Of a stretch of 64,000 nt of DNA, positions 28,752-37,376 are shown piece after piece. The DNA is from Paraglaciecola algarum (GTDB lineage: Bacteria > Pseudomonadota > Gammaproteobacteria > Enterobacterales > Alteromonadaceae), in NCBI RefSeq assembly GCF_021532655.1, contig NZ_JAKGAS010000004.1:62001-126000 (forward strand), written 5' to 3'. The notes below the pieces were generated by a model. The model was not told where the DNA came from. It saw only the letters and a program-made list of their open reading frames with translations, and ran no database searches. The position numbers and the translations under genes are program-made. The first letter of the stretch is position 1. Each line of letters starts with the position of its first letter.

Positions 28752-29285
28752 TTAACAACCAGAAGTAATATACTCAATACTTGGAGGTGTATTCACATCC
28801 ACTGCCATGTTGTAAATCAAATAACAATTGGTCGCTACGATGGGAACTTGATTAACATATTCGCCAGATGTCCAAGTAAAAGATGCCATGGTTAAATAAA
28901 ATATAGTTCGCCCGTAATTTGTTGACCAAATCCACTCAGTATCAAAATTACCACCCATGGCTTTTGACACGCCATCACTGCGAGAGCCGCTGGGATAGCC
29001 ATACCGAGTTTCGATATCGGTAATCCCATCACCGTCCAAATCCACGTTACTCAATTCTGCGTTTTGTACTCCTTGAATAACTGCTTTGGCATATACCAAT
29101 TGGCTAGCAGAATCTATGCTTCCCCCCATTGATTTCAATACTGAAATATTAGCTTCACTGCTTACATCAATAAATTTAGGAGCGGCGGTTACCGCTAAAA
29201 TGCCCAGAATAACAATGACAATAATCAACTCGATCAAAGTGAACCCACTATGGGTAGTAATGTGTGAAGTCGGTATTTTGTTCAT
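28752..29285 (-). CDS. Type IV pilin, MSHA-like (MshA family)
   Basis: 177 residues. A short leader ends in G followed by FTLIELIIVIVILGILAVTAAPKF, the prepilin cleavage site and hydrophobic helix with Glu5. The C-terminal part has a pair of cysteines (TNCYLIY and the final SGC) forming the pilin D-loop, and a calcium-site-like DLDGDGITD. Related to mannose-sensitive haemagglutinin pilins. No assembly genes are adjacent, so it is an orphan pilin using machinery encoded elsewhere. Confidence 0.82.
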   Translation of the reverse strand: MNKIPTSHITTHSGFTLIELIIVIVILGILAVTAAPKFIDVSSEANISVLKSMGGSIDSASQLVYAKAVIQGVQNAELSNVDLDGDGITDIETRYGYPSGSRSDGVSKAMGGNFDTEWIWSTNYGRTIFYLTMASFTWTSGEYVNQVPIVATNCYLIYNMAVDVNTPPSIEYITSGC

Positions 29286-29450
29286 TTTCTCTCTTTACAA
29301 CGGAATTATGATTGGGCAATACTTAGTAACTTGAACTAATCCTTACAAAGCATACCTATTGAAGATAACAAGAACAATCAAACAAGGATTTAATTATAAA
29401 TATACTTTAGGATATCAATCGATAACAAAGTAAATTAAGAAAGTGAGGCT

Positions 29451-29940
29451 TCAGAGGACCCTATAAACCTTAAGTTTTCTATCTCCACCTCTCATCATAG
29501 GTGATACTCGTCTACCTGCTTGGGCTTCAATTTATTGTCGAAACTGCTCACTGCCTAACGGCCAAGCTTTGTTCGTTGCGTCTGTTATTTTCTCTAATGA
29601 CAAATCAGGAATATGATGTTTGAACAGTACTTAGTAATAAGCTTTTCGCTCAACGTTAGTTTTACCTAGCTACAGGTAAAGAGGGTGAGCAGTTATTCGT
29701 TTAATTTTTTTGTCTAGGCGGGATTAGCGTAATAACGACTCCAAGGGCATTCTATTTGGTGTTGAACCATATTCGCTCTTACTGAACTAAGTACTATATG
29801 ACGACTAACGGTAAGTATTTTTCAGTATCCACTAATGTAGATTTATAACGCCCTTCCCATAAACTATCTGTTCGATTATGGGTTTGATTAATTTACCTAA
29901 CCTTGTCTCTTACACCATATATGGTATTACTACCGAATGA
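29451..29940 (-). pseudogene. Relic of a REP-associated tyrosine (Y1) transposase
   Basis: Frames on the minus strand carry HNRTDSLWEGRYKSTLVD, then, after frame changes, ITDATNKAWPLGSEQFRQ, a stop, and IEAQAGRRVSPMMRGGDRK, the recognisable middle and end of RAYT transposases of the IS200-like group. Several stops and frameshifts break it, and the catalytic N-terminus is gone. The rest of the 29286-30034 gap holds nothing else recognisable. Confidence 0.75.
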
Positions 29941-30034
29941 ATTAATTGAGCGGCCCCTCTTATCATCTAAACTCAAATATAACGAACAAGGTTTCCGGTT
30001 GACGCCCTTGTTCGTTTATTAAGTGTTAATTGAA

Positions 30035-30601
30035 TTACTGGCGAATACCTTCGATGTGTAATTCTAGCTCAATATTGCCTACCCAAGCATTTTTGAAATC
30101 GTAGTCTGCAACGTTGATAGTTGTGGTACCTGTGAAACCTGCACGGTAACCATTCCAAGGATCTTTACCTTCTCCAACTTTTACTGCATCGATAACAATA
30201 GAACGTGTTACCCCATGTAGTGTGAAATTACCTACTACTTCAAGTTTCTTATCGCCCTTATCTACGATCTTTGTGCTTACAAATTTAGACTCTGGGAATT
30301 TATCAACGGATAAAAAGTCATCGCTTCGTAAGTGTTTGTCGCGCTCTGCGTGATTACTGTCGATACTGGCAGGATCGATATTGACTGTGATCTTTGATGC
30401 TGAAGGGTTTTTATCGTCGTACGTAAAGCTACCATCAAATTTGTTAAAGCGGCCTGTTAACCAGCTATAGCCTAAGTGACTCGCTTTAAAATTGATAAAT
30501 GCGTGTGCGCCTTTTACATCTACCACGTATTCAGCGGCGTTTGATAATGTACTTGCGGCTATAGCAAAGGTTGCTAATAAAGTTATTGTAAGTTTTCTCA
30601 T
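30035..30601 (-). CDS. YceI family periplasmic lipid-binding protein
   Basis: 188 residues. A signal peptide ends near LSNAAEY, followed by the lipocalin-like YceI barrel (HAFINFKASHLGYSWLTGRF, KFVSTKI, FTLHGVTRSI). YceI proteins bind long isoprenoid chains such as polyprenyl pyrophosphate or ubiquinone. It is downstream of a cytochrome b561 gene in the same direction (71 bp), the common pairing that suggests a periplasmic quinone or lipid redox role. Confidence 0.88.
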   Translation of the reverse strand: MRKLTITLLATFAIAASTLSNAAEYVVDVKGAHAFINFKASHLGYSWLTGRFNKFDGSFTYDDKNPSASKITVNIDPASIDSNHAERDKHLRSDDFLSVDKFPESKFVSTKIVDKGDKKLEVVGNFTLHGVTRSIVIDAVKVGEGKDPWNGYRAGFTGTTTINVADYDFKNAWVGNIELELHIEGIRQ

Positions 30602-30671
30602 TTTTCTGTCCTTATATGTAGGTTAAATTTAAGTAGTTAAATATTAGAGGTTATATTTAGGGTTAATGTAT

Positions 30672-31220
30672 TTATGAACGAGGTGTTTTTGTCATTCGAG
30701 TAAGAGTTTCGTCTTTGTCGATAAAATGATGCTTTAATGCCGCCGTAATATGGCCGACTATTAAAACCATAATGGTGTAAGCAGCATATTCATGGATTAC
30801 ACCAGCAACGTCTTCTTGATTAGGAATAAGTTCTCCCATAGAAGGTATGGTAACAATTGAAAAAAGTTCAATTCCTCTACCATCCGCAGTTGAGATTAAG
30901 TAACCACTCATCATTATTACTAACATGGCAATGTATAATGCTATATGACCTAAACGAGCAAACGTTCTTTCAGTACTGCTTTTGGCGATAGTGTCAGGCT
31001 GCGGCGTTGCAAACTTCCAAGTTATTCTGAATAAAGTCAAAGCAAACAGAAGTAGTCCGAACGCTTTATGGTAATAAGGAGCGACTCGGTACCACTCACT
31101 ATAATACGATAAATCCACCATCCAAAATCCTACTGCGAATAATGTTAATAGCATCAAAGCGCTTATCCAATGCACCAATTTACTTATTAATCCAAATTGA
31201 TTGTTTGAATTTTTAAGCAT
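30672..31220 (-). CDS. Cytochrome b561 family protein
   Basis: 182 residues with four membrane segments. Histidines suited to bind two b hemes lie in LVHWISALM, YYHKAFGL, LGHIALYI and in VGHITAALKHHF. This is the bacterial b561 type that moves electrons between quinol and periplasmic or superoxide partners. It precedes yceI, and the pair is likely one operon. Confidence 0.88.
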   Translation of the reverse strand: MLKNSNNQFGLISKLVHWISALMLLTLFAVGFWMVDLSYYSEWYRVAPYYHKAFGLLLFALTLFRITWKFATPQPDTIAKSSTERTFARLGHIALYIAMLVIMMSGYLISTADGRGIELFSIVTIPSMGELIPNQEDVAGVIHEYAAYTIMVLIVGHITAALKHHFIDKDETLTRMTKTPRS

Positions 31221-31288
31221 GCTAGTTCCTGTTTGTATTTAAGTTGCAATGAGTTTACATGCAATTGTGTAGGAATAAATATGTAAGA

Positions 31289-31307
31289 TTTGAACAGTTT
31301 GTTCAAA
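31289..31307. promoter_or_regulatory. Inverted repeat upstream of the b561-yceI operon
   Basis: Perfect 8-bp arms tttgaaca/tgttcaaa with a 3-nt spacer, about 70 bp before the cytochrome gene. It has the size of a dimeric regulator's operator. No partner is identified. Confidence 0.4.
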
Positions 31308-31466
31308 ATATTTGATGCTTTACTCCCCCCCTCATTTCTAGCTCGTGAGTGGTTAGATATTTATTTACGTGACTAAGTAAAGTAGTGCGACCGGTTAAAT
31401 TTAAAAGACCTAGAGCTGAGGTTTTGGAACAAAATGAAAATAGTAGAAAAATTTACTCTGCCCCCA

Positions 31467-32239
31467 TTTTGCATTAGATAACTAAGAGAAAAAGCACGGC
31501 TTGGCCGCTAAAAATATTGAACCAAAGAGGGCGCAGAGATCACAGAGGAAAAGACAAAACAAACACTGATAAAAGCAGAATATGGCTGAGTAAAGCTATA
31601 GGTAGAAAGCACTAGAATTTCCCCCCCAATCCCCGTCATCCCTGCCTGCTCTTAGCAGGGATCCATAGTGACAAACCTTAAAAGACTAAAAGCTATTTAC
31701 CACAGAGGTCACAGAGAACACTAAGGAAAAGTGCAGATAAAAGCAGAATATTGGCTGAGTAAAGCTGTAGGTAGAAAGCACTAGAATTTAATCCCCCAAT
31801 CCCCGTCATCCCTACATACTCTTAGCAGGGATCCATAGTGACAAACCTTAAAAGACTAAAAGCTATTTACCACAGAGGGCACAGAGACCACGGAGGAAAA
31901 AACAAAATAAGCGCTGATAAAAGCAAAATATGGCTGAGTAAAGCTGTAGGTAGAAAGCACTAGAATTTAATCCCCCAATCCCCGTCATCCCTACATAATC
32001 TTAGCAGGGATCCATAGTGACAAACCTTAAAAGACTAAAAGCTATTTACCACAGAGGGCACAGAGACCACGGAGGAAAAAACAAAATAAGCGCTGATAAA
32101 AGCAAAATATGGCTGAGTTAAGTAGTAGATAGAAAGCACTAAAATTTAATATCCACCCGACATTTAAATCGACAAAAAACTCACTAACCAATTGTTATAA
32201 TTAGATTTAGCTAAAATAAAAATTAACATGGATGGCTCT
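31467..32239. repeat. Dispersed element, copy B, expanded by internal tandem repeats
   Basis: Starts and ends like copies A, C and D, but the middle block is multiplied. The segment beginning cacagagg(g)(c)acagag and ending before the next ccccgtcatccct recurs with starts spaced about 170 and 179 bp (ccccgtcatc at 31631, 31801 and 31980), giving about four middle blocks between 31520 and 32150. Each has cttagcagggatcc and gtagaaagcactagaattt. The sequence holds no ORF of note. Confidence 0.85.
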
Positions 32240-32250
32240 TTATAAACATG

Positions 32251-32532
32251 TTAATTTTTTCTGTAAGCCTTGTCTCTATTTTCAACAATTAACAAAAGCA
32301 CCAGCCTGTCATCTTCATCAATTGTATAAAACACTCTAAAATTCCCAATCCTGTATCGCCAAGTATTGGGGGTGTATCCTTTTAGCTTTTTGATGTTTAT
32401 ACCAAAGTGAGGCTCTGATTTAATTTGCGGATAAACATAATCCCTTAGTTTACTGTGGACTAATGCTTTATCGCGCTTTTGGAGCTTGTTGATGCTTTTT
32501 ATATATTCATCAGTTTCAAATAAATTGTACAT
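32251..32532 (-). CDS. RelE/ParE family toxin
   Basis: 93 residues, the usual RelE/ParE size. Motifs KLRDYVYPQI, IKKLKGYTPNTWRYRIGNFRVFYTID and NRDKAYRKN give the fold with its conserved Arg and Tyr residues on the C-terminal strands. It is likely a ribosome-dependent mRNA endonuclease or gyrase poison; which one cannot be told here. The start overlaps the antitoxin stop (TAATG), so translation is coupled. Confidence 0.85.
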   Translation of the reverse strand: MYNLFETDEYIKSINKLQKRDKALVHSKLRDYVYPQIKSEPHFGINIKKLKGYTPNTWRYRIGNFRVFYTIDEDDRLVLLLIVENRDKAYRKN

Positions 32533-32774
32533 TAGTCAACAAGCTTACCATTTCTATTTTTTGCATCACTTAGCGCTCGTTTTAAACTTTTTTGCAATTC
32601 ATCATTATTATCTATTTCAGTCATTTCAAATTCATCAACGTACTCATACTCTGAAATATATCTCAGCGCTGAGGTTTCAATGAAATTTGAAAGGCTCCGG
32701 TTATCGCTCTGCGCAAAAGCCCTAAATTTTGCATAGGTATCTTCACTTAATCTTAACGTTACAGTCTTTGACAT
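32532..32774 (-). CDS. Ribbon-helix-helix antitoxin of the adjacent RelE/ParE toxin
   Basis: 80 residues. The N-terminus SKTVTLRLSEDTYAKFRAFA is a ribbon-helix-helix DNA-binding domain (CopG-like). The acidic C-terminus (EYEYVDEFEMTEIDNNDEL) is the usual disordered toxin-binding tail. It should repress its own promoter with the toxin as corepressor. A decayed copy lies at 28105-28313. Confidence 0.85.
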   Translation of the reverse strand: MSKTVTLRLSEDTYAKFRAFAQSDNRSLSNFIETSALRYISEYEYVDEFEMTEIDNNDELQKSLKRALSDAKNRNGKLVD

Positions 32775-32892
32775 GGATTAATTCTCAATTTATAGAACAT
32801 ACAACTAGAATACATCCGAATGCAAAAACTAACAAGTGCATCAACCCTGACTCTGTACTTGGGAGTTGAAAATACAATGCCTCCCCCCATTT

Positions 32893-33140
32893 TGCGTTAG
32901 ATAACTAAGTGAAGAAACACAGCTTCGCCACTAAAAATATTGAACCACAGAGAACACTGAGACCACAGAGGAAAAGACAAAAAAAGCACTGATAAAAGCA
33001 GAATATGCCTGAGTAAAGCAGTGGATAGAAAGCACTAGAATCTAATCCCACCCGATATTTAAATCGACAAAAGTTCAGTAACTAATTGTTATAATTAGAT
33101 TTAGCCAAAATAAAAATAAACGTGGATGGCTTTTTAATTT
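32893..33140. repeat. Dispersed ~250-bp non-coding element, copy C
   Basis: Same block order as copy A (gcgttagataactaag, accacagag, gtagaaagca-like ggatagaaagcactagaat, aattgttataattaga, ggatggct). It sits about 120 bp upstream of the antitoxin start, as copy A does relative to the relic. Confidence 0.85.
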
Positions 33141-33160
33141 TTTTGTTTATTGCAGATATT

Positions 33161-33187
33161 TCAACGAACCTGACCCCACAGGTTCGT
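33161..33187. other. Hairpin at the border of elements C and D
   Basis: aacgaacctg and caggttcgtt form a perfect 10-bp stem with a 7-nt loop (acccca-like). The right arm overlaps the start of copy D. It resembles the gggtcaggttc units found at 36667-36780 on the far side of the Gabija genes. Confidence 0.55.
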
Positions 33188-33426
33188 TAAATAGCTAAGG
33201 GCAAAAGCACGGCTTCGCCGCTAGAAACACTGAACCACAGAGACCACGGAGGAAAAGACAAAACAAGCGAAGATAATAGCAGAATATGCCTGAGTAAAGT
33301 AGTAGCTAGAAAGCACTAGAATTTAATCCCCACCCGACATTTAAATCGACAAAAAACTCACTAACTCATTGTTATAATTAAACTTAGTTAAAATAAAAAT
33401 AAACATGGATGGCTCTTTAATTTTAC
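33181..33426. repeat. Dispersed ~250-bp non-coding element, copy D
   Basis: Fourth copy with cgttaaatagctaagg, cttcgccgcta, accacagagaccacggagg, gtagctagaaagcactagaattt and taaacatggatggctc. It ends 24 bp before the gajB stop codon, so the element forms the downstream edge of the Gabija operon. Confidence 0.85.
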
Positions 33427-33449
33427 TTTAATTTAGCTTTATTCCGCCC

Positions 33450-34862
33450 TTAGTTTTTAAGAGCTTCAAACCCAATAGACTCAAGGCTCCTAACAATGTC
33501 ATCATGGTTATATTTGTCGCCAAGTAAATCCATGTCTACTGCAACAATAAGCTCTGACTCAGCTCTCGTTAATGCTACGTAAACAATATTCCAAGTCTTG
33601 TTGAACTTGGTTACAGAATCCTGCATTAAGCATTTGAAAATTGCTGGCGTTAAGATTAAGACACATACCTTAGCCTCTAAGCCCTTAGTGCGGTGGATGC
33701 TACTTACTCTGTACTTGGCCGAATTATCCTTGGATGCGCTGTATTGCTCAGCTGATCGGCAAAGCTGTTTGAACAACTCTTTGTCATACGGAATTTCCAG
33801 CTTGGCAAGAAATTTACGAATTGAACCGTTATTATCATTCTTAGATAAAAGAGAGGCAAAGAAACGCTGTAATGAATATGTGACCACCCCATCTTCGTAT
33901 TCGGGAAATTTCACTGTAAGTAGCTCTTCTACCTCAGGGTCAAACTCGGGTAATAATCCTGCTTGTTTGGTTGAGTAATTACCTTCTTTTCTCAAGATAC
34001 TAACTAAACTTCCATTCTCAATGTAGTTGCTAAGTACAGCATCGTAATGGTCATTTTCTGTAGTAATGTATGTTAAGCGCCCTTCAACTTCAGACAAGCT
34101 GACCTGATCTTGGCCTTTTGGACAGAAAGTATTTGATAGATCTAGGATTCTCTGTGGAACCCTACGCGACGTCTTAATATTCGGTAGCACTTTAACTTTT
34201 TCGTTGGCTTTGTTTGTAGCTAACCACCCTTTGAAATCTTTTGGGTAATCAATTGCTTGTTTGGGATCACCTACCATATAAATGTCAGCTGAAATCTCGC
34301 CGATTGTCTGAAAAGCCTTAAGAGCGGTTTTATCAAGGTCCTGAGCTTCATCAAGGAATATTTTGTCGATCGCACTGCTTATCAGTCTATGAACTTTCCT
34401 AACTTTAGATTTCTTTTTCTGGCTGTTGTGTTTTGAATAGTTTTCATCGACAACTCTCCATGCCGCAGCATATGTTTCATCGACATGTATTACCCCAATT
34501 TTCTTAAGCCTTGAAATGGTGCTCTTGGCTTCTCTTTGTTTTTTCTCAGCAGACTTGCTAGGAGGAAAGTTTGAGAACGTTTTGCATTGTGAAGAAGTGG
34601 TGTGTACTTCATTTAAGACGAAAGGAGAGTAAGGGTAAATTATCTCATTCAATAGAAACGTGTGAACTGTGCAAACTACGATATTATCTGGCAAGTATCC
34701 TAGTTGATTTATAATAGCTTGAGAGATGTTTTGCTTGGCATTATTGGTATAAGTGATCGCAAAGATCTTCCTATACGATGTTGAGTCGTAGTGCGCGACA
34801 ATTTTTTTAGCAAGGCCATGAGTCTTACCTGCGCCAGCTCCAGCTATTTGAACTTCAATCAT
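33450..34862 (-). CDS. gajB: Gabija protein GajB (UvrD-like helicase)
   Basis: 470 residues, close to known GajB and shorter than UvrD. Superfamily 1 motifs are in order: Walker A AGAGAGKT (about 7-14), TYTNNA, the Walker B/motif II box FLDEAQDLD (about 168-176), VGDPKQAI, SIHRTKGLEA (motif V region), and VALTRAESELIV (motif VI). GajB senses nucleotide depletion or DNA ends and activates GajA. The start overlaps the gajA stop by 4 bp (ATGA), so the two are co-translated. It is a Gabija partner rather than a repair helicase, given its neighbour. Confidence 0.87.
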   Translation of the reverse strand: MIEVQIAGAGAGKTHGLAKKIVAHYDSTSYRKIFAITYTNNAKQNISQAIINQLGYLPDNIVVCTVHTFLLNEIIYPYSPFVLNEVHTTSSQCKTFSNFPPSKSAEKKQREAKSTISRLKKIGVIHVDETYAAAWRVVDENYSKHNSQKKKSKVRKVHRLISSAIDKIFLDEAQDLDKTALKAFQTIGEISADIYMVGDPKQAIDYPKDFKGWLATNKANEKVKVLPNIKTSRRVPQRILDLSNTFCPKGQDQVSLSEVEGRLTYITTENDHYDAVLSNYIENGSLVSILRKEGNYSTKQAGLLPEFDPEVEELLTVKFPEYEDGVVTYSLQRFFASLLSKNDNNGSIRKFLAKLEIPYDKELFKQLCRSAEQYSASKDNSAKYRVSSIHRTKGLEAKVCVLILTPAIFKCLMQDSVTKFNKTWNIVYVALTRAESELIVAVDMDLLGDKYNHDDIVRSLESIGFEALKN

Positions 34863-36568
34863 GCCATGAAATCCAAGGCTTCTTGAATGTGCTTTGGTAA
34901 CTTAATCGGATCTTTGTTCCCTTCCTCTAGGATGGAGTCAGCTATCCTAAGCATTCTGTCGGCTTTGCTTTTTTTCAGGAACTCTGCCATTTCACCAGAA
35001 GTTTTGTACTTTTTATTGAAAAGTTTGTTCAAGCGGTCAAGGTTTCCATCAACTTCTGCAAGATCATCTTCGAGCGTATATTTCGTAGTGGTTCTTACTC
35101 GAATATTGTCGTTTTCGGTATCGTATTTTTGATGTTTGTCTTTGGTTGAATCATTGTCATCATAATCTCGAATTATGCTTAACTTCTTCTTAATATTGCC
35201 TTTGTTGACTTGCAGCCAAACGTCCATGAAAGTTGTGAAGCCAGTTTGCTCAATAGAAATCACTTCAAGACTGCTAACATTTTCGTTATTACGATAGAGA
35301 ATAGCGTTAATCAGCATTTCTTCGGTAGTGCCTTCAACGAGTACAGTCTTATTACTCAGTAGTAGTTTTAGAATGTCGAAGTTAGGTCGCTTACGAAGGT
35401 AATTAGTGAGATATTTCTTACTATCAGTTAGGTGGATGGCATTATTTCCAGATAGGACGATCACGTTGGTTAGCTCGAGTTTATTGATGACCTGTGGACT
35501 ATGAGAGCTAATTAATGTTTGTAGAGATGAGCCGCCTTTTTGTGTGCTTTTATATATGAAATCAGTTGCGAAGCGGAGGTTATTGACACTTAGGTGTGCT
35601 TCAGGCTCTTCGATACAGCAGAGGTTGAGTGCATTCTTATTGCCGCTGAAGAATTCAAATAATAGGTAGATGTACACTAGGTTACGATACCCTAGACCAC
35701 GCTGATACAGATAACTTTCACCAGACTTCAAAGTGATGTTTGATAGGATACTTTTTAAATTAGGCAGGTTCGGGATACATTCAAGCTTATCAACAATCTC
35801 GTCGAAGAAGTTCTCGAAGTCGGGAGCAGGTGCAACGATTTTTGTGAATGTCTCGGTGGTTTCGATTGCATCAAAAAAAGAAGTGTACGCGCTGTTAATT
35901 TTGGCTTTATCAGAATCCTCGAGGGAAGAAATCAGCATTTTGGTCAGAATGTTGTTTGATTTCTGTGTGTTGCTCTCGGCAAAATCGTCACGTTCAGCAT
36001 TGATAAAGTTGATGGCTATAAGCCTTAGATCAGAATAGCTAACCTTTAACCCATTATTGCTTATCGTTACGTCGTAGTCGTACAGTTCTATTGGTAGGTT
36101 GAACCAGCGAGTATCTTTTATATCCTTGATGCCTTCGAGTAGCTCCTTGGCAGTTTTAACAAATTGATCTACATCTTTGGGTCTGAAGTCGTAGCGAATC
36201 TTATAGCTATCTTTGGCTTCTTCACCAATTATCCACTTACCAATTACTCCTTCTTCAATAATGTTCTTTGGTTCAGTGAACTCAATCTCAACTCGAACAT
36301 TTGGAATCAAAGCTTTTATTTCATCATCTTCCTTTCCGTTAATGATAACTTGGTAAAAGTCTTTGATTGCTTCACGGTTGATATCCGATATTGAGAGACG
36401 TTTATTATTGAAGCTAATGTCGTTGCTGTTGAGTGGCAAGGCAAGTGCGTCGAACAGGTTGGTTTTGCCAGCTTCGTTTTCACCGATAATAAGACTGAGT
36501 GGTGAAAGTTGTATTTCAAAGTTTTTGAATGCTCGATAGTTTTTAATTTCGACGGTACGAATGTACAT
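34859..36568 (-). CDS. gajA: Gabija protein GajA (OLD-family ATPase with TOPRIM nuclease)
   Basis: 569 residues, the usual GajA length. N-terminal ABC-type ATPase: IENYRAF-like IKNYRAFKNFEIQL, Walker A GENEAGKT (29-36), and CIEEPEAHLS with the Walker B glutamate. The C-terminal TOPRIM nuclease domain begins at TVLVEGTTEEML (about 405), with RDYDDND holding the metal-binding aspartates. GajA cuts DNA at specific sites and is held off by normal ATP levels. With GajB it forms the Gabija antiphage system. The operon promoter should lie in the 36569-36800 repeats. Confidence 0.9.
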   Translation of the reverse strand: MYIRTVEIKNYRAFKNFEIQLSPLSLIIGENEAGKTNLFDALALPLNSNDISFNNKRLSISDINREAIKDFYQVIINGKEDDEIKALIPNVRVEIEFTEPKNIIEEGVIGKWIIGEEAKDSYKIRYDFRPKDVDQFVKTAKELLEGIKDIKDTRWFNLPIELYDYDVTISNNGLKVSYSDLRLIAINFINAERDDFAESNTQKSNNILTKMLISSLEDSDKAKINSAYTSFFDAIETTETFTKIVAPAPDFENFFDEIVDKLECIPNLPNLKSILSNITLKSGESYLYQRGLGYRNLVYIYLLFEFFSGNKNALNLCCIEEPEAHLSVNNLRFATDFIYKSTQKGGSSLQTLISSHSPQVINKLELTNVIVLSGNNAIHLTDSKKYLTNYLRKRPNFDILKLLLSNKTVLVEGTTEEMLINAILYRNNENVSSLEVISIEQTGFTTFMDVWLQVNKGNIKKKLSIIRDYDDNDSTKDKHQKYDTENDNIRVRTTTKYTLEDDLAEVDGNLDRLNKLFNKKYKTSGEMAEFLKKSKADRMLRIADSILEEGNKDPIKLPKHIQEALDFMA

Positions 36569-36666
36569 TTATATTCCATGTATTTCTTGCTTGTAATCCT
36601 GTTCACAAAGGTAACAGTAAACAAGGAAGGCTAAAACAAACTTAGACGAAAAAAATAGTGTTTCTG

Positions 36667-36780
36667 GAACCAATAGGGTCAGAACCAATAGGGTCAGGTT
36701 CTTTGAAATCCTGAGAACCAATAGGGTCAGGTTCTTTGAAATCCTGAGAACCAATAGGGTAAGGTTCTTTGAAATCCTGC
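36667..36780. repeat. 33-bp tandem repeats upstream of gajA
   Basis: Three full 33-bp units start at 36682, 36715 and 36748 (each gaaccaatagggt.aggttc and tttgaaatcctg), preceded by a truncated 15-bp unit at 36667. They lie in the leader or promoter of gajA on the minus strand. There are no unique spacers, so this is not a CRISPR array. Part of the minus strand is open, but it only translates the repeat. Confidence 0.9.
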
Positions 36781-36793
36781 ATTTAGCTTTACT

Positions 36794-36920
36794 GCAACGC
36801 CATGCTTTTGATTTACCCGCGACTACAAATTCCCCATCAAATCATTGGCTTGTTGAGTGTCCGAGCAAGGACGCTCGGACAAGGCAATCTTTTATAGCTG
36901 GGAGCGGCTTATTGCCGTCT
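36794..36920. repeat. Dispersed palindromic repeat, copy 2
   Basis: Contains gcaacgccatgcttttgat, cgactacaaattccccat, attggcttg, an inner palindrome gtccgagc/gctcggac, and tatagctgggagcggcttat. The same order of pieces occurs, inverted, at 57498-57617. Confidence 0.8.
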
Positions 36921-36973
36921 CAACATCAAAGCCAAGTATTTAATGGATTAGGAATTTGATCGGAGCAGAGACT

Positions 36974-37215
36974 TTCTTGGTTACTTCTTTTATCGTTTGA
37001 CCAATATTTACTGGATAAATATGGAACGCACTTTAGTGCGGCCCGAAGGGTGAAATATATGGATGTATTTCATAAAAGAAGTAACTGGTGAAGCAGGGAT
37101 GCTTTATCAAACCCGCAATGGATTGCGGTGAGCAAAGCGAATGCCCCGTGAACGAAGTGAATAATAAGCGCAGCGCATAAATAAACAGCGTGCGAAGCAC
37201 AGTAAGTGACGAAGT
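36974..37215. repeat. Cluster of short palindromes between gajA and the gat operon
   Basis: gttacttcttttat near 36977 is the reverse complement of ataaaagaagtaac near 37072. Between and after are small hairpins such as gcactttagtgc, gcgcagcgc, gtgcgaagcac and gtgacgaagtcac. No ORF is credible. The stretch 46500-46660 has the same look. Confidence 0.5.
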
Positions 37216-37270
37216 CACGCATAGTAAAAACAGCCATTAAAAAACTCTAAAGTTAGCGTAAGAATTAGTG

Positions 37271-37276
37271 TATACT
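37271..37276 (+). promoter_or_regulatory. Probable -10 box of the gat operon
   Basis: TATACT, 43 nt before the leader-peptide ATG, would start the transcript near 37283. No good -35 box is seen at the right distance, so the promoter is weak or needs an activator. Confidence 0.45.
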
Positions 37277-37318
37277 CCCTCGCAATTTAACCTTACACGT
37301 ACCTAAGAACATATTTCA

Positions 37319-37372
37319 ATGACAAACAACGCGCAAAATAATAATTGGAATGGTAATAATCTTAACTATTAG
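37319..37372 (+). CDS. Asn-rich leader peptide of the gat operon (attenuator)
   Basis: A 17-codon frame: MTNNAQNNNWNGNNLNY, with nine Asn codons (six AAT, three AAC), ending in TAG at 37370-37372. It lies between a plausible promoter and a rho-independent terminator ahead of gatC. Leader peptides rich in the controlled amino acid, such as those of his, trp and leu operons, serve to sense charged tRNA. The ribosome site is weak (AAGAA). The product itself is not expected to act. Confidence 0.8.
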   Translation: MTNNAQNNNWNGNNLNY

Positions 37373-37376
37373 GTTC

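Noticed and set aside
29086..29334. Plus-strand frame opposite the pilin gene
   Set aside because: Antisense to a clear prepilin with class III leader; no protein features.
31520..32150. CRISPR or phage cos-type array
   Set aside because: The whole ~175-bp unit repeats, not a short repeat with differing spacers; no associated genes.
33450..36568. Plain repair genes (RecF-like and UvrD)
   Set aside because: RecF has no TOPRIM domain and UvrD is about 720 residues; the lengths, TOPRIM motifs and 4-bp overlap match gajA-gajB.
36569..36754. Minus-strand frame with repeated residues upstream of gajA
   Set aside because: It is just the translation of the 33-bp tandem repeats; no start signal and no conserved domain.
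36667..36780. CRISPR array
   Set aside because: The repeats abut with no unique spacers, and no cas genes are near.
24399..37215. Prophage
   Set aside because: No integrase, capsid, tail or lysis genes; the content is glycan, pilin, toxin-antitoxin and defence genes with repeats.
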